Assembly: GCA_963846505.1 (NCBI GenBank)
Contig: CAWJWD010000004.1
Location: forward strand, 186,001 to 250,000
Reading direction: 5' to 3'
Origin: JACVRW01 sp963846505
Lineage (GTDB): Bacteria; Actinomycetota; Thermoleophilia; Solirubrobacterales; Thermoleophilaceae
DNA: 64,000 nt
Below the pieces are notes generated by a model. The model was not told the DNA's origin and ran no database searches. It saw only the letters and a program-made list of their open reading frames with translations. Below, one piece after another: positions 1 through 8,887 of this stretch; position 1 is the first letter of the stretch, and every line of letters starts with the position of its first letter. Both the position numbers and the translations under genes were made by a program.

Positions 1-22
1 CCCTCGGCCAGGAAGCCGAGGG
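1..22. terminator. inverted repeat downstream of ilvN
   Basis: Eight-base arms (CCCTCGGC / GCCGAGGG) around a six-base loop, 13 bp past the ilvN stop. It could end the ilvBN transcript on the minus strand, but the window edge hides whether a T-run follows. Confidence 0.45.
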
Positions 23-34
23 CGTACAGGGTTG

Positions 35-595
35 CTAGGTCGCGCTGCGGCCGCGCGCCACCGCGATCTCGCCGGTGCGGACCATCTCGATCAGGCCGAA
101 GGGGCGGGCCATCTCCTCGAAGGCCTCGATCTTGTCGTCTGTGCCGGTGACCTCGACGGTGACCGAGCGCTTGGAGACGTCGACGACGTTGCCGCGGAAG
201 ATGTCGGTGAACTGGAGCACCTGGGCGCGGGTGTCGCCGTCGGTGCAGGAGATCTTGAACACGGCCAGCTCGCGCGCGACGACCTCGGACGGGCCGAGGT
301 CGCGGATCTTGATCACGTTGACGAGCTTGTGCAGCTGCTTGGTGACCTGGTCGATCGGGTGCGCGGCACCGTCCACGGTCAGCGTGATGCGGGAGATCGA
401 CGCGTCGTCGGTCGGGCCGACCGCAAGCGAGTCGATGTTGAAGCCGCGGCGGGCGAACAGGCCCGCGATGCGGGCCAACACGCCGGGCTTGTTCTCGACC
501 AGCAGCGAGAGGATGTGCTTGCGTCCGGTCAGCCGGCCGCTGGCCGCGTGCAGGTCGTCGAGGTTGAGCACTTCCTTGGTCCCCGGCTCGCCCAT
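35..595 (-). CDS. ilvN: acetolactate synthase small (regulatory) subunit
   Basis: Regulatory subunit of acetohydroxyacid synthase, the first common enzyme of branched-chain amino acid synthesis; it binds valine and activates the IlvB catalytic subunit. The 186-residue protein has an N-terminal ACT domain (about residues 25-100, with LVENKPGVLARIAGLFARRG and FNIDSL) and the usual C-terminal ACT-like half ending in an EMARPFGLIEMVRTG stretch. The length is normal. It starts 3 bp after the ilvB stop, so the two are co-transcribed and probably translationally coupled. No frameshift is seen. Confidence 0.96.
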   Translation of the reverse strand: MGEPGTKEVLNLDDLHAASGRLTGRKHILSLLVENKPGVLARIAGLFARRGFNIDSLAVGPTDDASISRITLTVDGAAHPIDQVTKQLHKLVNVIKIRDLGPSEVVARELAVFKISCTDGDTRAQVLQFTDIFRGNVVDVSKRSVTVEVTGTDDKIEAFEEMARPFGLIEMVRTGEIAVARGRSAT

Positions 596-598
596 CGC

Positions 599-2275
599 TC
601 AGCCCACCATGTCCCGCGCGGCGGCCCCGGCGGGAATCATCGGATAGCAGTTCTCCTCCGCCGTCACCCGCACGTCCACCAACACCGGCCCCTCCTCCGC
701 GAGCGCGCTCTTGAAGGTGTCGACCAGCTCGCCCTTGTCGCTGACGAGCATGCCGGTGGCACCGAAGGCCTCCGCCAGCTTGACCCAGTCGGGGCTCGAG
801 CCCATCTTCACCGACGAGTATCTGCGGTCCCAGAACAGCTCCTGCCACTGGCGCACCATGCCGAGGTAGCCGTTGTTCATCAGGAACACCTTGACCGGGA
901 TCTGCTCGTCGACGCAGGTCGCGAACTCCTGGACGTTCATGATCAGCGAGCCGTCGCCGGCGAGGCAGACGACGTCCTGGTCGGGACAGGCGACCTTCGC
1001 GCCCATCGCCGAGGGCAGGCCGAAGCCCATCGTGCCCAGGCCACCGGAGTTGATCCACTGGCGCGGACGCGTGAAGCCGTAGTACTGCGCGGTCCACATC
1101 TGGTGCTGGCCGACGTCCGAGGTGATGATCGCCTGACCGCCGGTGGCCTCGAACATCGCCTCGATCATGTACTGCGGCTTGATCTCGCCGTCGGTCGAGT
1201 CCTCGTAGCCGAGCGGGTGCTTCTCGCGCCAGCCCTCGATGCGCTGCCACCAGCCGTCGAGGCGCGCGCCGTCGGGCCCCAGCGCCCGGTACTCGGCGGT
1301 CAGCTTGGGCAGGATGTCCTTGGCGTCGCCGACGATCGGGATGTGCGCCGGCACGTTCTTCGAGATCTCCGCCGGGTCGACGTCGATGTGGATGAACTTC
1401 GCGCGCGGGGCGAACTCGGACAGCTTGCCGGTGACGCGATCGTCGAAGCGCGCGCCGACGGCGACGATCAGGTCCGCCTCGTCCATCGAGTAGTTGGCGG
1501 CACGGGTGCCGTGCATGCCGAGCATCCCGAGCCACTGCTCGTGATCGGCCGGGTAGGCGCCGAGGCCCATCAGCGTGCAGGTGACCGGCAGCTTGTCCGC
1601 CTGGCAGAGCTCGACGAACTCCTTGCCGGCGTTCGCGTTGACGATCCCGCCACCGCCGTAGATCACCGGCCGGCGCGCGTTGGCGAGCGCCTTGGCGGCC
1701 AGGCGGATCTGCTTGGCGTTGCCCTCGGTGGTCGGCTGGTAGCCGGGCAGCTGGACGTTGGTGACCGGCTCGTACGGGATGTCGGCGCGCGAGAGGTCCT
1801 GCGGCACGTCGACCAGCACCGGGCCGGGGCGACCCGTGCGCGCGATGTGGAACGCCTCGTGGATCGCCTGCGGGATCTCGCGCGGGTCCTGGATCAGGAT
1901 CGAGTGCTTGACGATCGGCATCGTGATGCCGCTGATGTCCGCCTCCTGGAACCCGTCCGTGCCGATCAGCTCGGTGCGCACCTGGCCGGTGATGAAGACC
2001 GTCGGGACCGAGTCCATGACCGCGTCGGCGATCGCCGTGACGAGGTTCGTGGCGCCGGGACCGGAGGTGGCGAGCGCCACGCCGACCCGGCCCGAGGCCT
2101 TCGCGTAGCCCTCGGCAGCGTGGCCCGCGCCCTGCTCGTGACGGCACTGGACGTGGCGGATGCCGGCGTCGTAGAGCGCGTCATAGGTCGGAAGGTTGGC
2201 GCCGCCCGGGATGCCGAATACGTGCTCGACGCCCTCGGCCTTGAGGCACTCCATGATGGCGTCGACGGCTCGCAT
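599..2275 (-). CDS. ilvB: acetolactate synthase large (catalytic) subunit
   Basis: ThDP- and FAD-dependent synthase that condenses pyruvate with pyruvate or 2-oxobutyrate for valine, leucine and isoleucine. Visible are the FGIPGGANLP start, the catalytic glutamate in RHEQGAGHAAEGYA (about E47), the central FAD domain, and the ThDP motif running from GDGSLIMN to MNNGYLGMVRQW. I chose the ATG at 2275 (MRAVDAIMECL) over an upstream in-frame start because homology begins there and AAAGGAG lies about 11 nt upstream. That gives 558 residues, typical of the family. A hairpin lies in the leader region, and ilvN follows 3 bp downstream. Confidence 0.96.
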   Translation of the reverse strand: MRAVDAIMECLKAEGVEHVFGIPGGANLPTYDALYDAGIRHVQCRHEQGAGHAAEGYAKASGRVGVALATSGPGATNLVTAIADAVMDSVPTVFITGQVRTELIGTDGFQEADISGITMPIVKHSILIQDPREIPQAIHEAFHIARTGRPGPVLVDVPQDLSRADIPYEPVTNVQLPGYQPTTEGNAKQIRLAAKALANARRPVIYGGGGIVNANAGKEFVELCQADKLPVTCTLMGLGAYPADHEQWLGMLGMHGTRAANYSMDEADLIVAVGARFDDRVTGKLSEFAPRAKFIHIDVDPAEISKNVPAHIPIVGDAKDILPKLTAEYRALGPDGARLDGWWQRIEGWREKHPLGYEDSTDGEIKPQYMIEAMFEATGGQAIITSDVGQHQMWTAQYYGFTRPRQWINSGGLGTMGFGLPSAMGAKVACPDQDVVCLAGDGSLIMNVQEFATCVDEQIPVKVFLMNNGYLGMVRQWQELFWDRRYSSVKMGSSPDWVKLAEAFGATGMLVSDKGELVDTFKSALAEEGPVLVDVRVTAEENCYPMIPAGAAARDMVG

Positions 2276-2301
2276 GGCTGCGGTGCTCCTTTCCCGGTGG
2301 T

Positions 2302-2336
2302 GGAGAAGAAAACGGCCGCCGAGCACTCGGCGGCCG
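2302..2336 (-). terminator. GC hairpin plus T-tract between the zinc-ribbon gene and ilvB
   Basis: Read on the minus strand, a perfect stem of at least 10 bp (arms 2313-2322 and 2327-2336, four-base loop) is followed by TTTTCTTCT. It sits 34 bp after the stop of the upstream gene and 26 bp before ilvB, so it is probably that gene's intrinsic terminator. A -10-like TAGACT at 2348-2353 would start ilvB mRNA almost exactly at the hairpin, so it may also be the 5' end of the ilvB message. No leader peptide is visible, so classic attenuation is unlikely. Confidence 0.6.
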
Positions 2337-2370
2337 GGGAAGAGCTCAGTCTAACACCGAAATTCCGCGC

Positions 2371-2649
2371 TCAGGCCGGGTTTCCTGCCGGCTCGTCGAG
2401 CTCCGCTGGCCAGTCCAGATCGTGTCCGCAGCGCATGCAGACCTGCTGGTGCAGCGGCACGATCTTCCCGCATTCGGGGCATTCACGCCGCGGCTCGCTC
2501 TGCTCGAAGCGGTAGAAGATCGCCACCAGCGTGCCCAGCAGCGGCAGCACCAGCCCGATCAGGAACCAGATCCAGAACGAGCTGCCCTTGATCTTGCCGA
2601 TGACCCCCGCCGAGAGGCCGCAGAAGAAGGCGAGGACGACGTAGACCAA
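2371..2649 (-). CDS. small membrane protein with C-terminal zinc ribbon
   Basis: The 92-residue protein has two hydrophobic helices (about residues 2-18 and 25-46) followed by a treble-Cys zinc ribbon, CPECGKIVPLHQQVCMRCG (two CxxC pairs, about residues 57-76). It is probably a membrane-anchored metal-binding protein of unknown role; the family is common but uncharacterised. The start is TTG, only 3 bp after the stop of the preceding small membrane protein, so the two form a pair. No better start exists upstream. The hairpin at 2302-2336 would end the transcript. Confidence 0.7.
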   Translation of the reverse strand: MVYVVLAFFCGLSAGVIGKIKGSSFWIWFLIGLVLPLLGTLVAIFYRFEQSEPRRECPECGKIVPLHQQVCMRCGHDLDWPAELDEPAGNPA

Positions 2650-2652
2650 GGC

Positions 2653-2823
2653 TCAGAGCACGCGCAACGCCCAGACGATCGCGACCACGGCCAGGATCGC
2701 GACGAGGATCCAGGCGACCGCGGCGACGAAGCCGAGCACGACCTTGAACAGGATCCAGGCCGCCACGACGAGCACGGCGACCGCGATCAGCTTGGTGGCG
2801 GCTTGGGACACGCGTTCTCCCAT
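2653..2823 (-). CDS. 56-residue membrane protein
   Basis: A very short protein, MGERVSQAATKL followed by two hydrophobic helices (about residues 13-33 and 36-54) and a WALRVL end. I do not recognise a function. The reading frame is supported by a -10-like TAGCCT (2831-2836 on the complement) exactly 7 nt before the ATG, the leaderless arrangement seen at many starts here, and by the 3-bp spacing to the next gene. It is entirely hydrophobic apart from its first dozen residues. Confidence 0.65.
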   Translation of the reverse strand: MGERVSQAATKLIAVAVLVVAAWILFKVVLGFVAAVAWILVAILAVVAIVWALRVL

Positions 2824-2852
2824 ATCCGAGAGGCTAGAGCACCACGGCCGCG

Positions 2853-3806
2853 CTAGAGCAGCAACGGCGGCCGGCTGGCCAAGTAGCGGTCCAGTCCCGG
2901 CACCGGCACCGAGCACATCACCCAGCTCGGCCAGTGCACGTGGAAGCCCAGACGGCGCAGACGATCCAGCAGCCACCATGAGGCGGTCATGCAGTACACG
3001 GCGAGGTACTCCGGCTCCTGCGACTTGGCGACGCGGTCGAGCGCCGCCAGCACGACCGGGATCAGGCTCTCCGACGTCTCCCCCACGGCCGGCCCGATCT
3101 GTCCCTCGCCGCTGACCCAGCAGAGCGCGGTGGCGACGCCGCGCTCGGCGTCCATCGACGCGAGGCAGATGCGCGTGCGGCCGTAGAACTCGTGCAGCTC
3201 CGGTCGCTCGTGGCCGATCGCCGGCGGCTCGAGCCGCTGCCACTCCTCGACGGCGCGCTCGGCCTTGAGCACGTGCACGCCCGGCTCGCTGACGTCGGTC
3301 TCCAATGCCCGGCGCTCGAGATAGTCCTCGGCGCGGTGGCGCAGGTGCCAGTGGCCGCAGACCGGCATCACGCCGAAGTCCGTGTAGAGCGTGAGGTTGG
3401 TCGGCGTGCCGACCGTCAGCACCAGCCGCCCCAGTTCCGGCGTCGGCGGCTCGGGCCAACAGCGCGACAGCAATCCTCTGCCGGCGCCGCGACCGGCGTA
3501 GGCGGGATCGACCCAGAGCTCGGTCAGCTCGTCGATCGCGTCGAAGCGGGCCGTGCGGGCATAGCCGATGAGCTCGGTCCCGTGCTCGCAGAGCCAGTAC
3601 GAGCCGTCGGGCTGCGCGGAGATGAACTCCAGCAGCGGCCGCCAGCGCAGCCACTGCTCGTCGAGGATGTCCTGGCCGCGACGGTGCCCCGCGGGATAGA
3701 GGCCGCGTGCCTCGCGCGAGGCGTCCCAGGCGCGCTGGGCGAGCTCGAAGGTCGCGCGCAGGTCGCTCGGCGAGCCCTCGCGGAAGGTCAGCTCGTCGGT
3801 GCTCAC
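2853..3806 (-). CDS. GNAT-family N-acetyltransferase (two-domain)
   Basis: A 317-residue protein. The N-terminal half is a GNAT fold with the acetyl-CoA pyrophosphate loop YAGRGAGRGLLSRC (about residues 105-118) and ELWVDPAYAG before it. The C-terminal half looks like a second, degenerate GNAT domain (YGRTRICLASMD, then LDRLRRLGFHVHWPSWV). The substrate is unknown. The GTG start overlaps the ndh stop as GTGA, so its translation is coupled to ndh. No frameshift is seen. Such tandem GNATs often modify small amines or antibiotics, but nothing here fixes the substrate. Confidence 0.8.
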   Translation of the reverse strand: MSTDELTFREGSPSDLRATFELAQRAWDASREARGLYPAGHRRGQDILDEQWLRWRPLLEFISAQPDGSYWLCEHGTELIGYARTARFDAIDELTELWVDPAYAGRGAGRGLLSRCWPEPPTPELGRLVLTVGTPTNLTLYTDFGVMPVCGHWHLRHRAEDYLERRALETDVSEPGVHVLKAERAVEEWQRLEPPAIGHERPELHEFYGRTRICLASMDAERGVATALCWVSGEGQIGPAVGETSESLIPVVLAALDRVAKSQEPEYLAVYCMTASWWLLDRLRRLGFHVHWPSWVMCSVPVPGLDRYLASRPPLLL

Positions 3807-5122
3807 TGCGACTCGGTCTCGCCGGCGCGGTCCTCGGCGAAGCTGCCGAGCGGCGGTGGGTGGCCGAGCTGGCCGAGCTCGGCCGAGGCACGGCCGAAGA
3901 ACAGGCCGACGGTCCAGTCGACCATCAGGCGCAACCGCCGCGCGAGGCCGGGCATCATCACCAGGTGGTAGGTGCGGGCCGCGAACCAGGCCGGGAAGCC
4001 CGACAGGCGCAGGCCGAGCATCGTCGCGACGGCCTTGTGCTGGCCCATGTCGACGAACACGCCGAGCGTGCGATAGCGAAACGGACGCGGCTTGTGCCCG
4101 GCGAGCGCGGCGGCGACGTTGTCGGCGGCCACGCGGCCCTGGCGGATCGCGTGCTGCGCGGTCGGCGGCGTGGGCTGACGGCGGTGCTTGGCCGGGTCGG
4201 GGACGGCGGCGGCGTCGCCGATCGCCCAGACGTTCTCGCGCCCCTTGACGCGCAGCGTGGCGTCGACCTCGATGCGCCCCTGCCCGCTCAGCGGCAGGCC
4301 GAGCTCGGCCACGATCGGCGCGGGCTTGACGCCGGCGGTCCAGCAGAGCAGTCGCGTCGGCACGCGCTCGCCGGTCGAGAGCGTCGCCGAGGTCTCGTCC
4401 ATCGAGTCGATGCGGGTGCCGGTGCGAATCTCGATGCCGCGGCCGCGCAGCTCGCGCGTCGCCTTCTCGGCCAGGCTCGGCGGGATCTCGGGCATCACCC
4501 GGTCCTGGGCCTCGACGAGGATGAAGCGCGTGTTCTCCAGCCGGCAGCGCGGATAGCGGTCGATCACGTCGGCGACGAAGTCCTGCAGCTCGGCGATGCC
4601 CTCGAGGCCCGCATAGCCCGCGCCGACGAACACCCAGGTCAGGTACTGCCGGCGCTCCTCGGGGTCGTCGAGCGACTCGGCGACCTCGAGGTTCCAGAGC
4701 GTGCGGTTGCGCACCGAGATCGCGTCGGCGAGGTTCTTGAAGCCGAACGCGTGCTTGGCGAGGCCGGGGATCGGCAGCGTGCGCGAGACCGAGCCGAGCG
4801 AGACGATCAGCTGGTCGTAGCGGATCGTCTCCTGGCGGCCGTCGACGGTGTTCACGTGCAGCTGGTTGAGACCCGGGTCGAGGCCGCTGACGCGGCCCAG
4901 CCGCAGATCGGTCCACTCCAGCTCCTCGCGCAGCGGCACGACCACGTGGCGCGGCTCCAGCGAGCCGGCGGCCGCGCCCGGCAGCAGCGGGCTGTAGAGC
5001 AGGAAGTTGACGTCCGAGACGAGCAGGATGCGGGCGCTGTGGCGAGCGAGGCGCCGCTCCAGCCGACGGGCGGCATAGAGGCCGCCGAAGCCCCCGCCGG
5101 CGATGACCACGTTCCACGCCAT
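3803..5122 (-). CDS. ndh: type II NADH dehydrogenase (NDH-2)
   Basis: Single-subunit, non-proton-pumping NADH:quinone oxidoreductase on the inner face of the membrane. The 439 residues show the N-terminal FAD Rossmann motif (VVIAGGGFGGLYAA), a second dinucleotide fold for NADH (VFVGAGYAGLEG), and the FAD-closing motif WAIGDAAAVPDP. A C-terminal amphipathic or hydrophobic stretch (about residues 350-400) fits membrane attachment. A -10-like TAGCCT lies 6 nt before the ATG, overlapping the stop of the preceding gene, so ndh probably has its own leaderless promoter. Its stop overlaps the GNAT start. Confidence 0.9.
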   Translation of the reverse strand: MAWNVVIAGGGFGGLYAARRLERRLARHSARILLVSDVNFLLYSPLLPGAAAGSLEPRHVVVPLREELEWTDLRLGRVSGLDPGLNQLHVNTVDGRQETIRYDQLIVSLGSVSRTLPIPGLAKHAFGFKNLADAISVRNRTLWNLEVAESLDDPEERRQYLTWVFVGAGYAGLEGIAELQDFVADVIDRYPRCRLENTRFILVEAQDRVMPEIPPSLAEKATRELRGRGIEIRTGTRIDSMDETSATLSTGERVPTRLLCWTAGVKPAPIVAELGLPLSGQGRIEVDATLRVKGRENVWAIGDAAAVPDPAKHRRQPTPPTAQHAIRQGRVAADNVAAALAGHKPRPFRYRTLGVFVDMGQHKAVATMLGLRLSGFPAWFAARTYHLVMMPGLARRLRLMVDWTVGLFFGRASAELGQLGHPPPLGSFAEDRAGETESQ

Positions 5123-5131
5123 GCCGCGAGG

Positions 5132-5770
5132 CTAACGCGCCGCCGCGCGCGCCGCGTCCAGGGCTGGGCGCATCCTGACCGGTAGCCGTCGCCGCACCCG
5201 CCAGGACGCGCCGCAGAAGGCGTGGTTGGCGACCGTCGCGAAGCCCTGCTCGTCGACGCGCAGGGCGAGCAGCAGGTGCGCGATCCGGTCCGACGGCGGC
5301 AGCTCCGGGTCGGGCACGCGCACGCAGAAGCAGTGCACGCGCCGCCCACCGGGCATGACGAGCAGGGCACCCGCCTCGCCGACCAGCCAGGTGCCCGTCG
5401 CCCCAGGCTCGAGCGCGAGCCCGGTGGCGCGCTGGAGCTCGCGCACGTCGTGGTCGAGCAGATCGCCGAGGAGACCCTGGGCGACCGTCTCCGGCCCCTC
5501 CTGCACCGGGGCGGAACGCTTGGGCCTCGCCACGCTCGCCCCGCGAAAGGCGTACAGCTCCGGGATCACCCAGGCGTGCGCCAGCGCCGCGAACGACACC
5601 GGCGCGGCCAGCGGTTCTAGCAGCATCATGCCGACCGCCGCGATCCCGAACGGGACCGTGCACGCCAACGTCCAGGCGTGCCAGATGCGTCCGTAGCGAC
5701 GCAGCCAGCGCTCGTCCGTCGGTGCCCGCCAGGGAACCGACGCCAGCTCCGGCAGCGCCTGGGCGCTCAG
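5132..5770 (-). CDS. conserved membrane-associated protein, function unknown
   Basis: The first standard start is a TTG at 5668 (178 residues), but the frame stays open upstream to the stop of the preceding gene. The extra 34 residues (including DERWLRRYGRIWHAW) lead naturally into the first hydrophobic helix. A CTG directly after the upstream TAG could therefore be the start, and I give the longer form. Two hydrophobic segments near the N-terminus are followed by a soluble half with HCFCVRVPDPELPPSD. No family is recognised. It lies between a 74-residue protein and ndh on the same strand. Confidence 0.6.
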   Translation of the reverse strand: MSAQALPELASVPWRAPTDERWLRRYGRIWHAWTLACTVPFGIAAVGMMLLEPLAAPVSFAALAHAWVIPELYAFRGASVARPKRSAPVQEGPETVAQGLLGDLLDHDVRELQRATGLALEPGATGTWLVGEAGALLVMPGGRRVHCFCVRVPDPELPPSDRIAHLLLALRVDEQGFATVANHAFCGASWRVRRRLPVRMRPALDAARAAAR

Positions 5771-5995
5771 CTAGCCGCCGGCGATCGGCCGGCGCATGAT
5801 CACGAGGTCCGCCTCGCGCGGCAGCGCCCGCACGTGCGTCGCCTTCCCAGGGCCCTCGGGCACCGTGCCGATGTAGCCCTGCTCGGTCTGCTGCTCGAAC
5901 TCCCGCACCGCGGCGCCGAACGCCGCGTCGTCGGCCGCGCTCCACTCCGCCAACGTGGTGTGGCCCGTGCCGTCCATCCGGATCAGCCTTGCCAT
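5771..5995 (-). CDS. 74-residue soluble protein, function unknown
   Basis: A short acidic protein starting MARLIRMDGTGHTTLAEW and ending in a basic IMRRPIAGG tail. A strong Shine-Dalgarno (GAGGAGG, 7 nt before the ATG) makes the start secure. Similar small proteins occur in actinobacteria without known function. It is the first gene of the minus-strand group leading to ndh and runs directly into the next gene. It lies 55 bp beyond the gatB stop. Confidence 0.65.
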   Translation of the reverse strand: MARLIRMDGTGHTTLAEWSAADDAAFGAAVREFEQQTEQGYIGTVPEGPGKATHVRALPREADLVIMRRPIAGG

Positions 5996-6050
5996 CTGCG
6001 TCCTCCTCTCGGATGCCTGACTACCGAGGATAGGACCTCGAACAAGCCGG

Positions 6051-7478
6051 CTAGAGGCGCTCGCGCACCATGCGCTGCACGTCGCCGCCGTCGGCGCGGC
6101 CCTTGGTGGCCTTCATCACCGCGCCGACGATCGCGCCGATCGCCTTGTCGTTGCCGGCGCGGATCTTCTCGACGGCGTCCGCCTGCTCGGTCATCGCCTG
6201 CTCGACGATCGCCGCCAGCTCGTCCTCGCCGGCACCGGCCAGGCCCTGCTCGCTGACGATCGCGCGCGGGTCTCCCCCCTGCTCGACGAGCGTCTCGAGC
6301 ACCTCCTTGGCGGCCGAGCGCGAGACCTCCTTGGCCTCGACCATCGCCACCAGCGAGGCGAACGCGGCCGGCTCGAGCTTGGTCTGCGCAGGGTCGCCGT
6401 CTCCGATCCCCGAGAGCTCGTTGCAGACCCAGTTCGCGAGCGTGCGAGCGTCGCCAGCCCCGTCGGCGGCGGCCACGGTCGCCTCGAAGAAGTCGCCCAG
6501 CTCGGTGCGAAAGGCGAGCAGCCTGGCCATCTCCTGGGACAGGCCCAGGTCGGTCTCGAAGCGCTCGGCGCGCGCGGCCGGCAGCTCCGGCAGCGCGGTG
6601 CGGGCGCGCTCGAGCATCTGCTCGGTCGGCACCAGCGGCACCAGATCGGGCTCGGGGAAGTAGCGGTAGTCGTGCGCCTCCTCCTTGGAGCGCAGCGAGC
6701 TGAGCGCGCCGGACTGCGGGTCGAAGTGCAGCGTCTCCTGCTCGACGCGCCCGCCCTCGGCCAGCAGCTGCTCCTGGCGGCGCAGCTCGGCCTCGATGCC
6801 GCGCTCGAGGAAGCGGAAGGAGTTCATGTTCTTGAGCTCGGTCTTGGTGCCGAGCGTCGTCTCGCCGGCGGGGCGGATCGAGACGTTGGCGTCCATCCGC
6901 AGCGAGCCCTCCTCCATGTTCACGTCGCTGACGCCGAGGCGGCGCATGGTGGCCTGCAGCAGGCGGCCGAACTCGGCGGCCTCGGCGGCCGAGCGCAGGT
7001 CCGGCTCAGTCACGATCTCGACCAGCGGCGTACCGCCGCGGTTGAAGTCCACGACGCTGCCCTCGGCGCCGTGGATGCGCCCCGACGCGCCCATGTGCAC
7101 GAGCTTGGCGGCGTCCTCCTCGAGGTGCACGCGGTGGATGCGCACCTCGCCCAGGCGCCCGCCGCTCGCCAGCGGAATGTCGTACTGGCTGATCTGGTAG
7201 GCCTTCGGGTTGTCGGGATAGAAGTACTGCTTGCGATGGAAGATCGAGCGCGGCGCGATCTCGCAGCCGAGCGCCATCCCGATCATCAGCCCGGCGTGGA
7301 CGGCCTCCGCGTTGATCACCGGCAGCACGCCCGGGTGCGCGAGGCAGACCGGACAGGTGCGCGTGTTGGGCTCCTCGCCGAAGGACAGCTCGCAGCCGCA
7401 GAACATCTTCGTGCGCGTGTTCAGCTGCACGTGGATCTCGATGCCGATGACCGGCTCGTACTCGCGCACCGAGGTCAT
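6051..7478 (-). CDS. gatB: Asp/Glu-tRNA(Asn/Gln) amidotransferase subunit B
   Basis: Kinase and tRNA-binding subunit of GatCAB, which converts Glu-tRNA(Gln) (or Asp-tRNA(Asn)) to the amidated form. The 475 residues begin with the family signature YEPVIGIEIHVQLNT, contain the zinc-type cysteines CGCELSF and CPVCLAHPGVLPV, the MEEGSLRMDANVSIRP motif, and the C-terminal YqeY-like tail domain (GDDKAIGAIVGAVMKATKGRADGG-like). The ATG overlaps the gatA stop by 4 bp (ATGA). Together with GluRS at 26-27 kb it supplies Gln-tRNA; no glutaminyl-tRNA synthetase is in the window. Confidence 0.97.
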   Translation of the reverse strand: MTSVREYEPVIGIEIHVQLNTRTKMFCGCELSFGEEPNTRTCPVCLAHPGVLPVINAEAVHAGLMIGMALGCEIAPRSIFHRKQYFYPDNPKAYQISQYDIPLASGGRLGEVRIHRVHLEEDAAKLVHMGASGRIHGAEGSVVDFNRGGTPLVEIVTEPDLRSAAEAAEFGRLLQATMRRLGVSDVNMEEGSLRMDANVSIRPAGETTLGTKTELKNMNSFRFLERGIEAELRRQEQLLAEGGRVEQETLHFDPQSGALSSLRSKEEAHDYRYFPEPDLVPLVPTEQMLERARTALPELPAARAERFETDLGLSQEMARLLAFRTELGDFFEATVAAADGAGDARTLANWVCNELSGIGDGDPAQTKLEPAAFASLVAMVEAKEVSRSAAKEVLETLVEQGGDPRAIVSEQGLAGAGEDELAAIVEQAMTEQADAVEKIRAGNDKAIGAIVGAVMKATKGRADGGDVQRMVRERL

Positions 7479-8887
7479 CGGACTGGAACTCCCTCGAAGC
7501 CGACCGCCTGCTCGAGCGCGTGGGCGGCGTCGAGGATGCGACCCTCGCTGAACACCGGGCCGACGATCTGCAGACCGACCGGCAGGCCGTCCGAGAGGCC
7601 GACCGGCAGCGAGATCGCGGGGATGCCGGCGAGCGAGGCAGGGACGGTGTAGTAGTCGGCGAGGTACATCGCCAGCGGGTCCTCGGTGCGCTCGCCGAGC
7701 GGGAAGGCGGTCGTCGGCGAGGTCGGGGTGACGACGAAGTCGACCTGCTCGAAGGCGGCGCGGAAGTCGTCGGCGATCTTCGTGCGCACCTTCTGGGCGG
7801 TGCCGTAGTAGGCGTCGTAGTAGCCCGAGGAGAGCGCGTAGGTGCCGATCATGATGCGGCGCTTGACCTCGGCGCCGAAGCCGTCGTGGCGGGTGCGCTC
7901 GTACATCGAGGTGAGGTCGCCGTCGCCGCTGCGCAGGCCGTAGCGGACGCCGTCATAGCGGGCGAGGTTGGCGCTCGCCTCGGCCGGCGCGATCACGTAG
8001 TAGGCGGCGATCCCGTGCGGAGCGGTCGGGAGCTCGATCTCGGAGACCGTGCCGCCGAGCGACTCGATCGTGTCGATCGCGGCGCGGCAGCTGGCCGCCA
8101 CGCCCGGGTCGAGGCCCTCGGCGTCGAGGCCCCAGAGGCCGAAGCGCAGCCCGTCGAGACGCTCGGCCGTCGGCAGCTCGAGCGGCCCGGGGTGCTCGAG
8201 CGAGGTCGAGTCGCAGACGTCGCGGCCGACGAGCTGGCGGAACATCAGCGCCGCGTCGGTGACGTCGCGGGTGAGCGGGCCGCACTGGTCGAGCGAGGAG
8301 GCGAAGGCGATCATGCCGTAGCGGGAGACGGCGCCGTAGGTCGGCTTGAGCCCGACCACGCCGCAGAGCGCCGCCGGCTGGCGGATCGAGCCGCCGGTGT
8401 CGGTGCCGATCGCCCACGGCGCGGTACCGGCCGCCACCGCCGCGGCCGAGCCGCCCGAGGAGCCGCCCGGCACGCGCGTCGGGTCCCAGGGGTTGGTGAC
8501 CGGGCCGTAGGCGGAGTTCTCGTTCGACGAGCCCATCGCGAACTCGTCCTGGTTGGTCTTGCCGAGCACCGGCGCGCCCGCGGCCTGCAGCTTGCGCACC
8601 GCGGTCGCGGTGTACGGCGGGCGGTAGCCCTCGAGGATCTTCGAGGCGGCCTGGCTCGGCACGTCCTCGACGCAGAAGAGGTCCTTGACGGCGACCGGCA
8701 CACCGCCCAGCGGCACGTCGGGCGCCGGCGCTGCGGGGGCGTCCTCGGCCACCCAGAGATAGGAGTTCGTCTCGTCACCCGCCGCGCGGCCGCGCCAGAA
8801 CTCGAACAGCTCGGCAGCGGAGAGGTCGCCGGAGCGGACTCGCTCCGCGGCCTGCGCCGCGGTCAGCTGCAACAGCTCGTCGCTCAC
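7475..8887 (-). CDS. gatA: Asp/Glu-tRNA(Asn/Gln) amidotransferase subunit A
   Basis: Glutaminase subunit of GatCAB and a member of the amidase-signature family; it releases ammonia that is channelled to GatB. The Ser-cisSer-Lys triad is visible: K68 in GVPVAVKDLF, S143 in PGGSSGGSAAA and S167 in GTDTGGSIRQPA, with exactly the spacing known for the family. Length is 470 residues. The GTG start overlaps the gatC stop as GTGA, and its stop overlaps the gatB ATG, so gatC-gatA-gatB is one coupled operon. Confidence 0.97.
   Translation of the reverse strand: MSDELLQLTAAQAAERVRSGDLSAAELFEFWRGRAAGDETNSYLWVAEDAPAAPAPDVPLGGVPVAVKDLFCVEDVPSQAASKILEGYRPPYTATAVRKLQAAGAPVLGKTNQDEFAMGSSNENSAYGPVTNPWDPTRVPGGSSGGSAAAVAAGTAPWAIGTDTGGSIRQPAALCGVVGLKPTYGAVSRYGMIAFASSLDQCGPLTRDVTDAALMFRQLVGRDVCDSTSLEHPGPLELPTAERLDGLRFGLWGLDAEGLDPGVAASCRAAIDTIESLGGTVSEIELPTAPHGIAAYYVIAPAEASANLARYDGVRYGLRSGDGDLTSMYERTRHDGFGAEVKRRIMIGTYALSSGYYDAYYGTAQKVRTKIADDFRAAFEQVDFVVTPTSPTTAFPLGERTEDPLAMYLADYYTVPASLAGIPAISLPVGLSDGLPVGLQIVGPVFSEGRILDAAHALEQAVGFEGVPVR

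Noticed and set aside
2302..2360. ilvB transcription attenuator with leader peptide
   Set aside because: No short frame with branched-chain codons precedes the hairpin, and the likely transcription start lies right at it.
32..2515. An 827-codon open frame antisense to ilvN-ilvB, and many similar long frames opposite or beside real genes
   Set aside because: At this GC content stop codons are rare in off frames. These translations are rich in Arg, Ala and His, lack domain motifs, and overlap genes with clear function.
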